Assembly: GCA_003486645.1 (NCBI GenBank)
Contig: DNGI01000464.1
Span: forward strand, 2,176 to 17,498
Reading direction: 5' to 3'
Source of the DNA: Cyanobacteria bacterium UBA11370
Lineage (GTDB): Bacteria > Cyanobacteriota > Cyanobacteriia > Cyanobacteriales > Coleofasciculaceae
DNA: 15,323 nucleotides
The notes under the pieces were generated by a model that worked only from the letters and a program-made list of their open reading frames with translations, did no database searches and had not been told where the DNA came from. The translations under genes and the position numbers were made by a program. Positions within the stretch are counted from its first letter, which is position 1, and the number at the start of each line of letters is the position of its first letter. This document shows, one piece after another, positions 1 to 7,127 of the stretch.

Positions 1-50
1 ATTCCCTTGACTCAGCAACCTCACCATTCCCTTGACTCAGCAACCTCACC
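1..50. repeat. 25-bp perfect tandem duplication at the moaB start
   Basis: Positions 1-25 and 26-50 are identical, and the second copy runs into a further partial match (ctgactcagc at 51-60). The unit is 25 bp, not a multiple of three, so the two copies are read in different frames. The moaB start codon lies in the second copy. An in-frame TGA at 8-10 in the first copy stops the moaB frame from extending further upstream. The left edge of the repeat may lie outside the window. Confidence 0.9.
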
Positions 51-535
51 CTGACTCAGCCCCAAGAAGAGTCAATTGTGCAGTGATTACAGTGAGTGAT
101 ACGCGATCGCACGAAACGGATCGCAGTGGTCAAGTGATTCAAGAATTACTCCTAGAAGCAGGTCATGGGGTGGTAGTTTACCAAATTATCAAGGATGAAC
201 CAACCCAGATTCAAGACTACCTCAAAGCCCTAGGAGAACACTCAGACTTGGATGCTTTAATTTTTAATGGGGGTACGGGTATTGCCCCGCGAGATACCAC
301 CTATGAGGTTCTAGAGAGGTTGCTGGAAAAGACGTTACCAGGATTTGGTGAGGTTTTTCGCTTCCTTAGCTACCAGGAAATTGGTTCCCGTGCGATCGCC
401 TCACGAGCTGTTGCTGGAGTCTATCAGGGTAAGCTCGTCTTCTCAATTCCAGGTTCCACAGGTGCGGTCAAACTTGCCATGCAACAACTCATCTTGCCAG
501 AACTCATCCATCTGATCACTCAGCTCAGGGGTTGA
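32..535 (+). CDS. moaB: MoaB/Mog-family molybdenum cofactor biosynthesis protein
   Basis: MoaB/Mog-fold proteins bind molybdopterin; family members adenylylate it before molybdate insertion in the cytoplasm. The 167-residue product shows the usual order: an N-terminal strand CAVITVSDTR (about residues 16-25), the substrate loop GGTGIAPRD (about 80-88), the segment LPGFGEVFR-LSYQEIG (about 103-118), and SIPGSTGAVKLA near residues 138-149. Length and motifs match a complete family member. The best start is TTG at 32; an in-frame TGA at 8-10 excludes a longer form, and the conserved core starts only about 15 residues in. TTG in place of ATG, inside a 25-bp tandem duplication, suggests that the 5' end was rearranged. 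The gene is not part of the CRISPR operon; a tRNA gene follows after 45 bp. Confidence 0.9.
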   Translation: MTQQPHPDSAPRRVNCAVITVSDTRSHETDRSGQVIQELLLEAGHGVVVYQIIKDEPTQIQDYLKALGEHSDLDALIFNGGTGIAPRDTTYEVLERLLEKTLPGFGEVFRFLSYQEIGSRAIASRAVAGVYQGKLVFSIPGSTGAVKLAMQQLILPELIHLITQLRG

Positions 536-560
536 CAAATCTCAGAACATTGGCTAATCT
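532..560 (+). promoter_or_regulatory. Sigma70-type promoter of tRNA-Glu
   Basis: TTGACA at 532-537 and TAATCT at 555-560 are separated by exactly 17 bp and sit 21 bp before the tRNA. The -35 box overlaps the moaB stop codon (533-535). A second AT-rich hexamer, TATAAA at 561-566, is too far from the -35 box to pair well with it. Confidence 0.6.
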
Positions 561-580
561 TATAAAGGTGCGAAAAACAA

Positions 581-653
581 GCCCCCATCGTCTAGAGGCC
601 TAGGACACCTCCCTTTCACGGAGGCGACAGGGATTCGAATTCCCTTGGGGGTA
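581..653 (+). tRNA. trnE: tRNA-Glu(UUC)
   Basis: A 73-nt cloverleaf can be drawn. The acceptor stem pairs 581-587 (GCCCCCA) with 646-652 (TGGGGGT), with a G-U pair at the end and discriminator A653. The anticodon stem CCTCC (608-612) pairs with GGAGG (620-624) around the loop CTTTCAC, giving anticodon TTC at 615-617. The T arm is AGGGA-TTCGAAT-TCCCT. CCA is not encoded. Besides translation, tRNA-Glu is the substrate for tetrapyrrole (chlorophyll, haem) synthesis in cyanobacteria, which is established knowledge and not visible here. It lies on the same strand as all the other genes. Confidence 0.97.
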
Positions 654-673
654 TAGTTAAATTAAGTTGAAAG

Positions 674-781
674 ATGAACAACGACTTGGTTATTTTTATG
701 GCTAGCGTTGCTATACTCATCCTCTATCTAGTCTTTTCAGCGCTAACGGAGATGGGGACTAAATTACCGTGGAAGAAATAA
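674..781 (+). CDS. Small single-membrane-span protein, 35 residues
   Basis: ATG at 674 opens a 35-codon frame ending in TAA at 779-781. The product starts MNNDLVIFMA, continues with a roughly 20-residue hydrophobic stretch (about residues 5-24, rich in I, L, V, A and Y), and ends in a short positively charged tail, LPWKK. This layout is that of the small thylakoid-membrane subunits of photosystems, the cytochrome b6f complex or NDH-1 in cyanobacteria, but I do not recognise it as a particular one. The ribosome binding site is weak (AAGTTGAAAG just upstream). It starts 20 bp after the tRNA and could be cotranscribed with it. It has no evident link with the CRISPR genes. A chance ORF is possible. 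Confidence 0.45.
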   Translation: MNNDLVIFMASVAILILYLVFSALTEMGTKLPWKK

Positions 782-800
782 TAGTAGGAAAGAAGAATTG

Positions 801-912
801 ATCCGCTAGCTGATGGCTGATAGCTCAAAGATAGCTGTGATTGTCGAGAAGATTGGAAGAGGGGACTTCCAAGCAGGGAGTAAATTAAGAAGGATAACAG
901 CAGCTAGCGGAT
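801..912. repeat. 12-bp inverted repeat flanking a small hairpin
   Basis: ATCCGCTAGCTG at 801-812 is the exact reverse complement of CAGCTAGCGGAT at 901-912. Near the centre lies a second hairpin: TTGGAAG (853-859) pairs with CTTCCAA (866-872) over a 6-base loop. The nested arrangement covers 112 bp. It could be a small non-autonomous element or a structured RNA; I see no target-site duplication that would settle it. It lies in the 263-bp stretch 782-1044 upstream of cas10. That stretch otherwise holds only a doubtful ORF and no promoter I can defend. Confidence 0.5.
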
Positions 913-995
913 TAGGAGAAATTCTAAGTATGGTCTTGGTAGCCAAAATCGTTATTGACTCAGAAATCGATAGTCAGACAGTCTATCAATCCTAA
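813..995 (+). CDS. Doubtful 60-residue ORF upstream of cas10
   Basis: The frame opens with an ATG directly after the left arm of the inverted repeat and ends 49 bp before cas10. The product (MADSSKIAVIVEKIGRG...) has no motif I recognise. There is no ribosome binding site in front of the ATG, and the nested inverted repeats lie inside the frame, so this is more likely a by-product of the repeat element than a gene. It is listed because it is on the operon strand and fills the gap before cas10. Confidence 0.15.
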   Translation: MADSSKIAVIVEKIGRGDFQAGSKLRRITAASGLGEILSMVLVAKIVIDSEIDSQTVYQS

Positions 996-1044
996 CCTGT
1001 AAATCCATTCTTCCCCTGTCATTTATTAAAATTAACCGCTTTTC

Positions 1045-3558
1045 ATGACTAATAACCCAACCCGTGAGCAAAAGGCGATTGCCCTTTCGGGGCAGCGCGA
1101 AGCGATCGCATCGAGAACACTCTCAACAGGAATTGCTTGGTGTCTAGCTTGGGGAGACCAACGCAAACCCCAGTTTGAACTAGCAACTTTACACCAAATG
1201 CGACAAGCTTTGAAGGATGGAACAGAGGTTCCAGAGGAAGTAAAAGTGCTGGTTGAACAAGTTCGGCAACTAGACAATCTGAAGTTTCCTAACACTTTGG
1301 ATGAGTTAAAGCAGTTAACTGAACAGCACCCTATCCTTTGGAACTCTAAGATTGGATTGGTTTATGGTGGTGCAACAAAGATTAAGCAATATGTGTTTGA
1401 AGCAGCTAAACTTCCTGACATTCGAGGTGCATCTGGATTATTAGACCAAATTAATCTAATCGATTTGCCTGCTTTCTTCAAGTGCGAAGAATCTTCAGAC
1501 TTTCCTGAGTGTAATCGAGCTAAAAATTATTGCCAAAAGGTTAGGCAAGAATTACAAAATAAAAATAGAGACCTGATACAGCTATGGGAAGCACTGATTC
1601 CTGAGTTAGTGATTTACTCTACGGGAGGTAACATTTTAGCCTTTTGTCCCACTGCATTTGTCAATGATTTAACCAATCTAATTGAAAAACGCTATACAGA
1701 AGAAACTTTAACAGCTAATTCCTGTGCTGTAGGGGATACATTTAGATTACTAGAAATTCGGTTTGGCTTACTGAATGATCCAATTGAACAGACAAAATGG
1801 ATAGACTGGTATCTAGAAGACGATAAGAGACAAAAACATCCAATTGTAGAAGCTTATTTCGGTCGCCCAGAAGACGGTCAAGAATGGGAAGAATTATTTA
1901 AGAACCGCAAGAATTTTAACGAAGTAACAGGTAAACTAGCGGCTTTGTTTCAAAAGCGGCGTAATGGTAATGACTTACCAGATGTAGAACGTCCTAGTAG
2001 ACGCTATCCGCCAATGTTTGAAACTCATCCTTATCTAGTACGGGATGAAGGACAACATCGAATTGCTATTGCTCCTGCTATAGGACTTCCAGATAATCCT
2101 TGGTTTTCAGATGCTATAGCTCGTAAACGTATTGTTGGACAAAGAACAAAACGAGAGGATTCCAGCGGACAAGGATGGTATCAAGCTGCTCAATTTGGTT
2201 GGCAATCTGGTCAAGTTAAAAAAGTGTGGCAGCCTGGTAAGGTTGTTAGCTGGGTTTTCAAATTTGAACAATTCTTAAAGGATTCAGACTGTCAAAATGA
2301 ATATTACCAAAGTGTAAGTAGACAAAAAGTTAAAGAAGCGCGATCGCTAACAGAAATTGGTAATGCTAGCAATGGATTTGTTGGCTACATTTATGCTGAT
2401 GGCAACAATATGGGAGGTTACATACAAAAACAACTTAAAACCCCAGAAGATTATCGAAGATTCAGTAGAGATATATTTACTGCAACAGAAGAATCTGTTT
2501 ATAAAGCCCTAGAGCAACACCTCCACCCTCATGAATTAAAGGGCTTAACGGGAGAACATCAACATCGGAATGGGGCTATTATTCATCCCTTTGAAATTTT
2601 AACCATTGGTGGGGATGATGTGATGCTGATTGTTCCAGCAGATAAAGCACTGGCGATCGCTAAAACAATTGGAGAGGAGTTTGAACGGATTCTTCTAGAA
2701 GAAGAGAAGATACAAGCTAAAGAAGATTATCGAATTACTGATGAACAGATAATCTCTTGTTCTAGTGAATGTCACAGATACAGACGAAATGAAATACCAA
2801 TTCCACCTTCTCGATGCAAACTGAGTATGTCGATTGGGGTTTTAATTACAGCTTACGAAACCCCCATTTATTACGCCGAAAAGCTTACTAATCAATTACT
2901 GAAATCGGCTAAAAAGAAGGCAAAGCAACTTAAACAATGGCATAGCTATCATGGTGGTACAGTTGACTTCTTAACCATGAAGTCAGTGACAATGATTTCG
3001 TCTAATATTGAATCATTCCGTAAAGAAGCTTTAACTAAGCAGCCACCAAAACAACCCATACTAAAACTCTACGGCGCACCCTATACTCTGCATGAGTTAG
3101 GGGGATTGCTCAAAACAGCAGAGGCGCTAAAGCAGTCAGAATTTCCGCGATCGCAACTTTATCAAATCCGCAGTCTGCTTGAGCAAGGCAAACATACTGC
3201 AATACTGAATTATCGTTATTTCCGTACTCGATTGAAACCTGAAAATCAAAAATTGCTGAAAAAGAACTTTGAAGAGCCTTGGTGTTGGACTATAACGAAT
3301 GATGGAAACTTAGCGCCGTGGATGTTTAGCGATTCTATAGTGTTGACTAAGGTAGTGTTACTGATAGCTTTGATACTGTTATCGATGCAAAAAATTCAAA
3401 TACAATATGCACTGCTGAATCTGTTACGCAAGTCAACTTATGAAACCAAGTCAACTTATGAAACTATCTGGCGGGAACTGGTAGACCTATATCCCTTCAT
3501 TCAAGAATCGGAGCAACAGGAAAATCAACAATATTCTGAGGCGGAAAAGCAAGCATGA
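1045..3558 (+). CDS. cas10: Cas10, type III CRISPR large subunit (cyclase-active form, no HD motif)
   Basis: This is the large subunit of the type III effector complex. On binding target RNA, the Palm domains convert ATP to cyclic oligoadenylate. Seen in the 837-residue product: SKIGLVYGGATKIKQYVFEAAKLPDIRGAS at about 101-130, typical of Cas10/Cmr2; the first Palm signature YADGNNMG around D452; the catalytic GGDD at residues 522-525 (IGGDDVML); a cysteine cluster CSSEC...C at about 572-593, possibly metal binding; and a C-terminal WRELVDLYPFI. No His-Asp pair of the HD nuclease is found at the N terminus, so the single-stranded DNase activity seems to be missing. Residues 763-795 are oddly hydrophobic and are followed by KSTYET twice, encoded by an 18-bp tandem repeat at 3429-3464. 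The stop overlaps the next start as ATGA. The ribosome binding site is weak. Confidence 0.93.
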   Translation: MTNNPTREQKAIALSGQREAIASRTLSTGIAWCLAWGDQRKPQFELATLHQMRQALKDGTEVPEEVKVLVEQVRQLDNLKFPNTLDELKQLTEQHPILWNSKIGLVYGGATKIKQYVFEAAKLPDIRGASGLLDQINLIDLPAFFKCEESSDFPECNRAKNYCQKVRQELQNKNRDLIQLWEALIPELVIYSTGGNILAFCPTAFVNDLTNLIEKRYTEETLTANSCAVGDTFRLLEIRFGLLNDPIEQTKWIDWYLEDDKRQKHPIVEAYFGRPEDGQEWEELFKNRKNFNEVTGKLAALFQKRRNGNDLPDVERPSRRYPPMFETHPYLVRDEGQHRIAIAPAIGLPDNPWFSDAIARKRIVGQRTKREDSSGQGWYQAAQFGWQSGQVKKVWQPGKVVSWVFKFEQFLKDSDCQNEYYQSVSRQKVKEARSLTEIGNASNGFVGYIYADGNNMGGYIQKQLKTPEDYRRFSRDIFTATEESVYKALEQHLHPHELKGLTGEHQHRNGAIIHPFEILTIGGDDVMLIVPADKALAIAKTIGEEFERILLEEEKIQAKEDYRITDEQIISCSSECHRYRRNEIPIPPSRCKLSMSIGVLITAYETPIYYAEKLTNQLLKSAKKKAKQLKQWHSYHGGTVDFLTMKSVTMISSNIESFRKEALTKQPPKQPILKLYGAPYTLHELGGLLKTAEALKQSEFPRSQLYQIRSLLEQGKHTAILNYRYFRTRLKPENQKLLKKNFEEPWCWTITNDGNLAPWMFSDSIVLTKVVLLIALILLSMQKIQIQYALLNLLRKSTYETKSTYETIWRELVDLYPFIQESEQQENQQYSEAEKQA
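3429..3464 (+). repeat. 18-bp tandem repeat inside cas10
   Basis: Positions 3429-3446 and 3447-3464 are identical 18-bp units. They keep the reading frame and duplicate the hexapeptide KSTYET (residues 796-801 and 802-807) in the C-terminal part of Cas10. This looks like a recent slippage duplication in a variable linker. Confidence 0.9.
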
Positions 3559-4286
3559 TTCATCTCCAACAATTATTGTCAAATTCAGTAGAATCTATCT
3601 CTCTTACTGCTGTAATTGACACTGCCTTATGTGTCGGTGCAGGTGGTTCTTCCGGTTCTTTAGCAGATAAACCCATTGTGCGTACTGCTGAGGGAAAACT
3701 ATTAATTCCCGCTTCCCAACTTAAAGGACGCTTGCGCCATGAGTGCGAAAAATTAGCACGAGGTTTAGGTTGGTATATTTGTCAGTCTCCTAATCCCCAA
3801 ACTATGTGTCCGCAGCGTGCAGGTTTCCCGGAAGAAGAAGAAAGGCATTTTGATCGCAATGACGACTATCGAGTGCCAGAGGATGAGAGATATCATTGTC
3901 TAATTTGTCAAATGTTTGGAAATCCTACATTGCCGTCACGGGTTATTTTTGATGACTTAATTTGTGAGGAAGATCCAGAAAATTTGCCTGAAGTTTTGCG
4001 TCCTGGTGTAACAATTAACCGTCGTCGCGGCACGGCTGAAGAGAAAAAACTGTACTTTCTTGAAACCTCACCTGCAAATGCACAGCTAAAGTTTAAGGGA
4101 GAAATTCACCTACGGCAAAATTGTCCTGACTATACCAAAGCAATGATTTTAGCAGGGTTGCATCACATTAAAGCATTAGGAGGTTCTAAATCAGCAGGAT
4201 TGGGATGGCTGCACTGGGAAAAATTCAATCAAGATTTGGTGGCTGAGATTGATTGGCAATTACTTTTACCAAAAGGTAAGAAATGA
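3555..4286 (+). CDS. cas7: Cas7-family RAMP (Csm3-like) with cysteine cluster
   Basis: This is a backbone subunit that would bind crRNA and cut target RNA. The 243-residue product has the RAMP layout: an N-terminal strand, then LADKPIVR with D38 at the position of the catalytic Asp of Csm3. The core IPASQLKGRLRHE spans 51-63, the cysteine pairs C76/C85 and C115/C118 could bind zinc, and the Gly-rich loop LGGSKSAGLGW is at 208-218. The thumb-like segment RPGVTINRRRGTAEEKKLYFLE (149-170) is typical of Csm3-type proteins. It overlaps cas10 and csx10 by ATGA on both sides, so translation is probably coupled. It is the shortest of the four RAMP proteins here. Which backbone position it takes cannot be told from sequence. 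Confidence 0.88.
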   Translation: MIHLQQLLSNSVESISLTAVIDTALCVGAGGSSGSLADKPIVRTAEGKLLIPASQLKGRLRHECEKLARGLGWYICQSPNPQTMCPQRAGFPEEEERHFDRNDDYRVPEDERYHCLICQMFGNPTLPSRVIFDDLICEEDPENLPEVLRPGVTINRRRGTAEEKKLYFLETSPANAQLKFKGEIHLRQNCPDYTKAMILAGLHHIKALGGSKSAGLGWLHWEKFNQDLVAEIDWQLLLPKGKK

Positions 4287-5506
4287 AAGAAATCGAGTTA
4301 ATAATTACAGCTTTATCACCTTTAGCAATTGGACTGAAGAAACCCGGTTCTGTGAGTGAAGCTGGCGATTATATTCCGGGTTCAGTGATGCGAGGGGCAA
4401 TGGCTTCCAAGATGATTCAACAGTCTAATCTACAGAATCCTGATTTGACGGCGAATGGTGGCGATTTCCAAACCCTATTTCTGAGTGAAAATCCTGCAAT
4501 TTTTCGCAATGCTTATCCTGCGTCTTCAGATAGTGAAGCAGAAGTTAAGGTATTGCCTGCCACAGCTTTAAGTTCTAAGACTAATCCCGGCTTCAAGCCT
4601 AAAGGATACGGTGTTTTTGATAGTTTAATTGACCGATTCTGTGCCGATAGTTATGGTCATCCCTACGATCCAAATTGTCCCAAGGATGGTGGGCGAGTTG
4701 AACCTTATACTGGTTTCTATAGCCAGAAAAAGGACAAGAAATATAAAAGTCATTCGGTATCTAAACGCCTCTTAACTCGCGTTGGAATTAATCGAAGTAG
4801 GGCAACAGCAGAAGAACAAATTTTATATAGTATTGAAGTTCTTAACGAAACTCAGGAAAAGAAGCCAGTAGTTTATCGTAGCTCGATTATCGTAGAAGAT
4901 GATAACCTTGCAGACTTACTCACTGGCTTCATCAATAACAATACTAAAAACTTCCGCCTCGGTGGTTCAGCTTCTAGAGGATTAGGAAGAGTTGAAATTA
5001 TAACAAAAGAGCTTGTTGATGCCAAAATAGATGTAAGCGATCGCATCGCAAAATTTACTGACGCACTCCGCAAGCGCTGGGAGAAATGGCAAATATTGGG
5101 GAATCCATTAGAGGAATTACCAGGCGATCGTACTTACTTCACTCTTGATTTACAATCCGACGCTATCCTAACCGAAAACTGGCGACGCACTACCGTAATT
5201 TCTGAAGCCATGCTACAACAATTTGCTGCTGTTGAAGATTCATCCTTGAAACTAGAAGCAGCTTACAGCAGTTATGATTATAAATCCGGTTGGAATGCAG
5301 CTTGGGGATTGATGAAAGATGTGGAATTGATTACAAATAAGGGAGGCGTTTATTTATTTAGTACAACTGAAGATAAAAATAAAGTCTGGATTGAAGCTTT
5401 GGAAAAGTTGGAAAGGAAGGGTGTAGGCGATCGCACCTGCGAAGGCTTTGGACAAATTCAAGTTTGCAATGACTTTCATCTTGTATTTAGAGAGGATGCC
5501 GTATGA
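4283..5506 (+). CDS. csx10: Csx10, Cas5-like RAMP of type III-D
   Basis: Csx10 is the Cas5-group subunit that caps the 5' handle of the crRNA in type III-D complexes. The 407-residue product starts IELIITALSPLAIG, followed by DYIPGSVMRGAMA (29-41), a Cys-containing middle (C120, C132), RVGINRSRATAEEQILYSIE (166-185), a first Gly-rich loop RLGGSASRGLGRVEI (225-239), and a second C-terminal RAMP half ending GDRTCEGFGQIQV (382-394). Two RAMP folds and about 400 residues fit the Csx10 family. The start overlaps the preceding stop as ATGA, with AAGG at 4273-4276 as ribosome binding site. Its presence is the main reason for calling the system III-D and not III-A or III-B. Confidence 0.85.
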   Translation: MKEIELIITALSPLAIGLKKPGSVSEAGDYIPGSVMRGAMASKMIQQSNLQNPDLTANGGDFQTLFLSENPAIFRNAYPASSDSEAEVKVLPATALSSKTNPGFKPKGYGVFDSLIDRFCADSYGHPYDPNCPKDGGRVEPYTGFYSQKKDKKYKSHSVSKRLLTRVGINRSRATAEEQILYSIEVLNETQEKKPVVYRSSIIVEDDNLADLLTGFINNNTKNFRLGGSASRGLGRVEIITKELVDAKIDVSDRIAKFTDALRKRWEKWQILGNPLEELPGDRTYFTLDLQSDAILTENWRRTTVISEAMLQQFAAVEDSSLKLEAAYSSYDYKSGWNAAWGLMKDVELITNKGGVYLFSTTEDKNKVWIEALEKLERKGVGDRTCEGFGQIQVCNDFHLVFREDAV

Positions 5507-5916
5507 ATGTACCTACAGAACAAAAAACAGAGTTACAAGTGCAAAAAGGAATTCGCCAAGCTGAAGACGATCTGGTGATTTGGATTCAGGATGCTTTAGA
5601 TAATGCTAAGTATGGTGATTTAGAAGAGTCTCAATTTCGTAATTTAGTACGTGTCTCTGATACCACTGATAGTGCAGAAGTCATTAAAAACTTTCTCCGC
5701 TATCAAGTAGGGAGGGACAAAAAATGGGGAAGAGGGAAAGACTCTTTAGCAGAGAGAATTGTTCAAGATATTGATGGAAACATCAAGAAAACTGCTCAAA
5801 TTATTGCTGAGTGTTCTCAATCTGACTTCAAACCGATTTGGCTAGAACTAATTCGTCGTTATTTAGGTTATGGTTCTCGTTACCTCAAGTATTTACGAGA
5901 AAAAAACAAACTGTAA
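5503..5916 (+). CDS. cas11: Type III small subunit (Cas11/Csm2-like)
   Basis: This 137-residue, almost entirely helical protein carries charged helices throughout and the C-terminal pattern WLELIRRYLGYGSRYLKYLRE (about 113-133). I associate that pattern with the small subunit of cyanobacterial type III complexes. Cas11 proteins line the belly of the complex and hold the target strand. Supporting context is strong: the start overlaps csx10 as ATGA with GAGAGG upstream, and the gene closes a four-gene block cas10-cas7-csx10-cas11 with no gaps. A central basic stretch, GRDKKWGRGKDS (about 70-81), could bind nucleic acid. The assignment rests on size, helix content and position rather than on a catalytic motif. 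Confidence 0.7.
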   Translation: MNVPTEQKTELQVQKGIRQAEDDLVIWIQDALDNAKYGDLEESQFRNLVRVSDTTDSAEVIKNFLRYQVGRDKKWGRGKDSLAERIVQDIDGNIKKTAQIIAECSQSDFKPIWLELIRRYLGYGSRYLKYLREKNKL

Positions 5917-5949
5917 ACATTAAAGTTTATTGAATAAGGAGCAACAAAA

Positions 5950-7065
5950 ATGCGTCGAGTAGTAATTTCAACTGTTGGGACGAGTTTACTGACGAATCAA
6001 GCAGATTCACAGGAAGAGAAACAGCGTTTAAACAACGAAGCAAATTGCAAAGATGATCAAATTTCATCCGAAGTTGAAGGCATAATTACCAAACTAAAAG
6101 AAAAAGCGAGCGCTAAGCTAAAAGGCACAGATGCAGAAATCCGCAAAGCCAGTGCTGAACTAAATGGTGTTTATGGTTTGTATAAAGGTAATCTAAAACA
6201 GGGAACTGAAAAAGGAAAACAAGACCTTCACTTTCTTATTGCCACAGATACAACCCAAGGACAAGCAACCGCTCAGATCGTTCAGTCTTTTTTGCAAGAC
6301 AAAGGATTTATTGTTGAAATACCACCTTTGGAAAAACTTTCGACTGCTAGCACCGATAATTTTACTCACGGTATTACAGAACTCATCAAATGGATTGATG
6401 AAACAATTCCAGGGTATAAAAAAAGTGGCTATGAAATATACTTCAACTTAGTTGGCGGTTTCAAAAGCCTGCAAGCTTATGTAAACACTATTGGAATGTT
6501 CTACGCCAATGAAATCATTTACATTTTTGAGGGGCATAATTCTGAAGTTATAACTATTCCTCAGTTACCGATAGAAGTAGATAAATCAGCTATTAAACCC
6601 GCTGAATTTGCTCTAATGGCTCAGGGAGCTTGGGTTAAACTTGCTCAACTAAACGATGTTCCCAAAAAACTGCTGTTCATCATTGATGATGAGGCTACCT
6701 TAACTCCTTGGGGGCGGCTGATATGGAATAAGTGCAAAGACGAAATTTTAGCAGGAGAGTTGCTGCATTTTCCAAAGCTTCATTATCTGCAATCTTTTAC
6801 TGATGATTGCTCACAAACTAAAGGGGATGAGCGAGTTAAGCTGCAAGAAACTTTGGCTAAGGTGTCTTACTTATTAACTAAGCATCATGGCGATACAGGC
6901 GCTCTCAAGCGGGATGGTGGATTACTGTATGAAGTATATACAAATAAAGGTGGTGTGGCACACTTCCGAGTTACTCAAGGTCTTCGTGTAAGTTGTACAA
7001 CATCTAAGGAAGAATTAGTACTGCGTCGTTATGGGAAGGAACCTGAAGTTAATACAAATCCTTAG
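5950..7065 (+). CDS. CARF-RelE effector: cyclic-oligoadenylate-sensing mRNA interferase
   Basis: The N-terminal part is a CARF sensor domain of the APE2256 type: first strand and loop STVGTSLL (7-14), LIATDTTQGQATAQ (96-109), and the signature FNLVGGFKSLQAYVNTIGMFYANEIIYIFEG (165-195). CARF domains bind cyclic oligoadenylate made by Cas10. A middle segment (about 211-270) probably contains linker helices. The C-terminal 100 residues read like a RelE/HigB toxin: a strand HFPKLHYL, two helices, and a sheet ending FRVTQGLRVSC...ELVLRRYGKEPEVN (339-368). Known CARF-RelE proteins (Cami1) cut mRNA at the ribosome when activated. A strong ribosome binding site, AAGGAG (5936-5941), precedes the ATG by 8 bp. 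The 33-bp gap after cas11 keeps it in the operon. CARF is secure; RelE is inferred from pattern. Confidence 0.7.
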   Translation: MRRVVISTVGTSLLTNQADSQEEKQRLNNEANCKDDQISSEVEGIITKLKEKASAKLKGTDAEIRKASAELNGVYGLYKGNLKQGTEKGKQDLHFLIATDTTQGQATAQIVQSFLQDKGFIVEIPPLEKLSTASTDNFTHGITELIKWIDETIPGYKKSGYEIYFNLVGGFKSLQAYVNTIGMFYANEIIYIFEGHNSEVITIPQLPIEVDKSAIKPAEFALMAQGAWVKLAQLNDVPKKLLFIIDDEATLTPWGRLIWNKCKDEILAGELLHFPKLHYLQSFTDDCSQTKGDERVKLQETLAKVSYLLTKHHGDTGALKRDGGLLYEVYTNKGGVAHFRVTQGLRVSCTTSKEELVLRRYGKEPEVNTNP

Positions 7066-7127
7066 TATTGCGATCACGCTAACCAACATCTCCCACAGTC
7101 ATTACCAAACCTAAACATATCTCTACC

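Noticed and set aside
955..989. Possible cas10 promoter (TTGACT with TATCAA)
   Set aside because: The spacing is 23 bp, outside the usual 16-18, and no better -10 hexamer lies at the right distance.
1032..1295. Minus-strand ORF opposite the cas10 start
   Set aside because: Shadow of cas10: low-complexity Ser/Cys-rich product, no ribosome binding site, and fully overlapped by a well-supported gene.
3345..3445. Programmed ribosomal frameshift in cas10
   Set aside because: No slippery heptamer or downstream structure is evident, and the alternative frame is closed by stops on both sides; indels or a variable linker are simpler.
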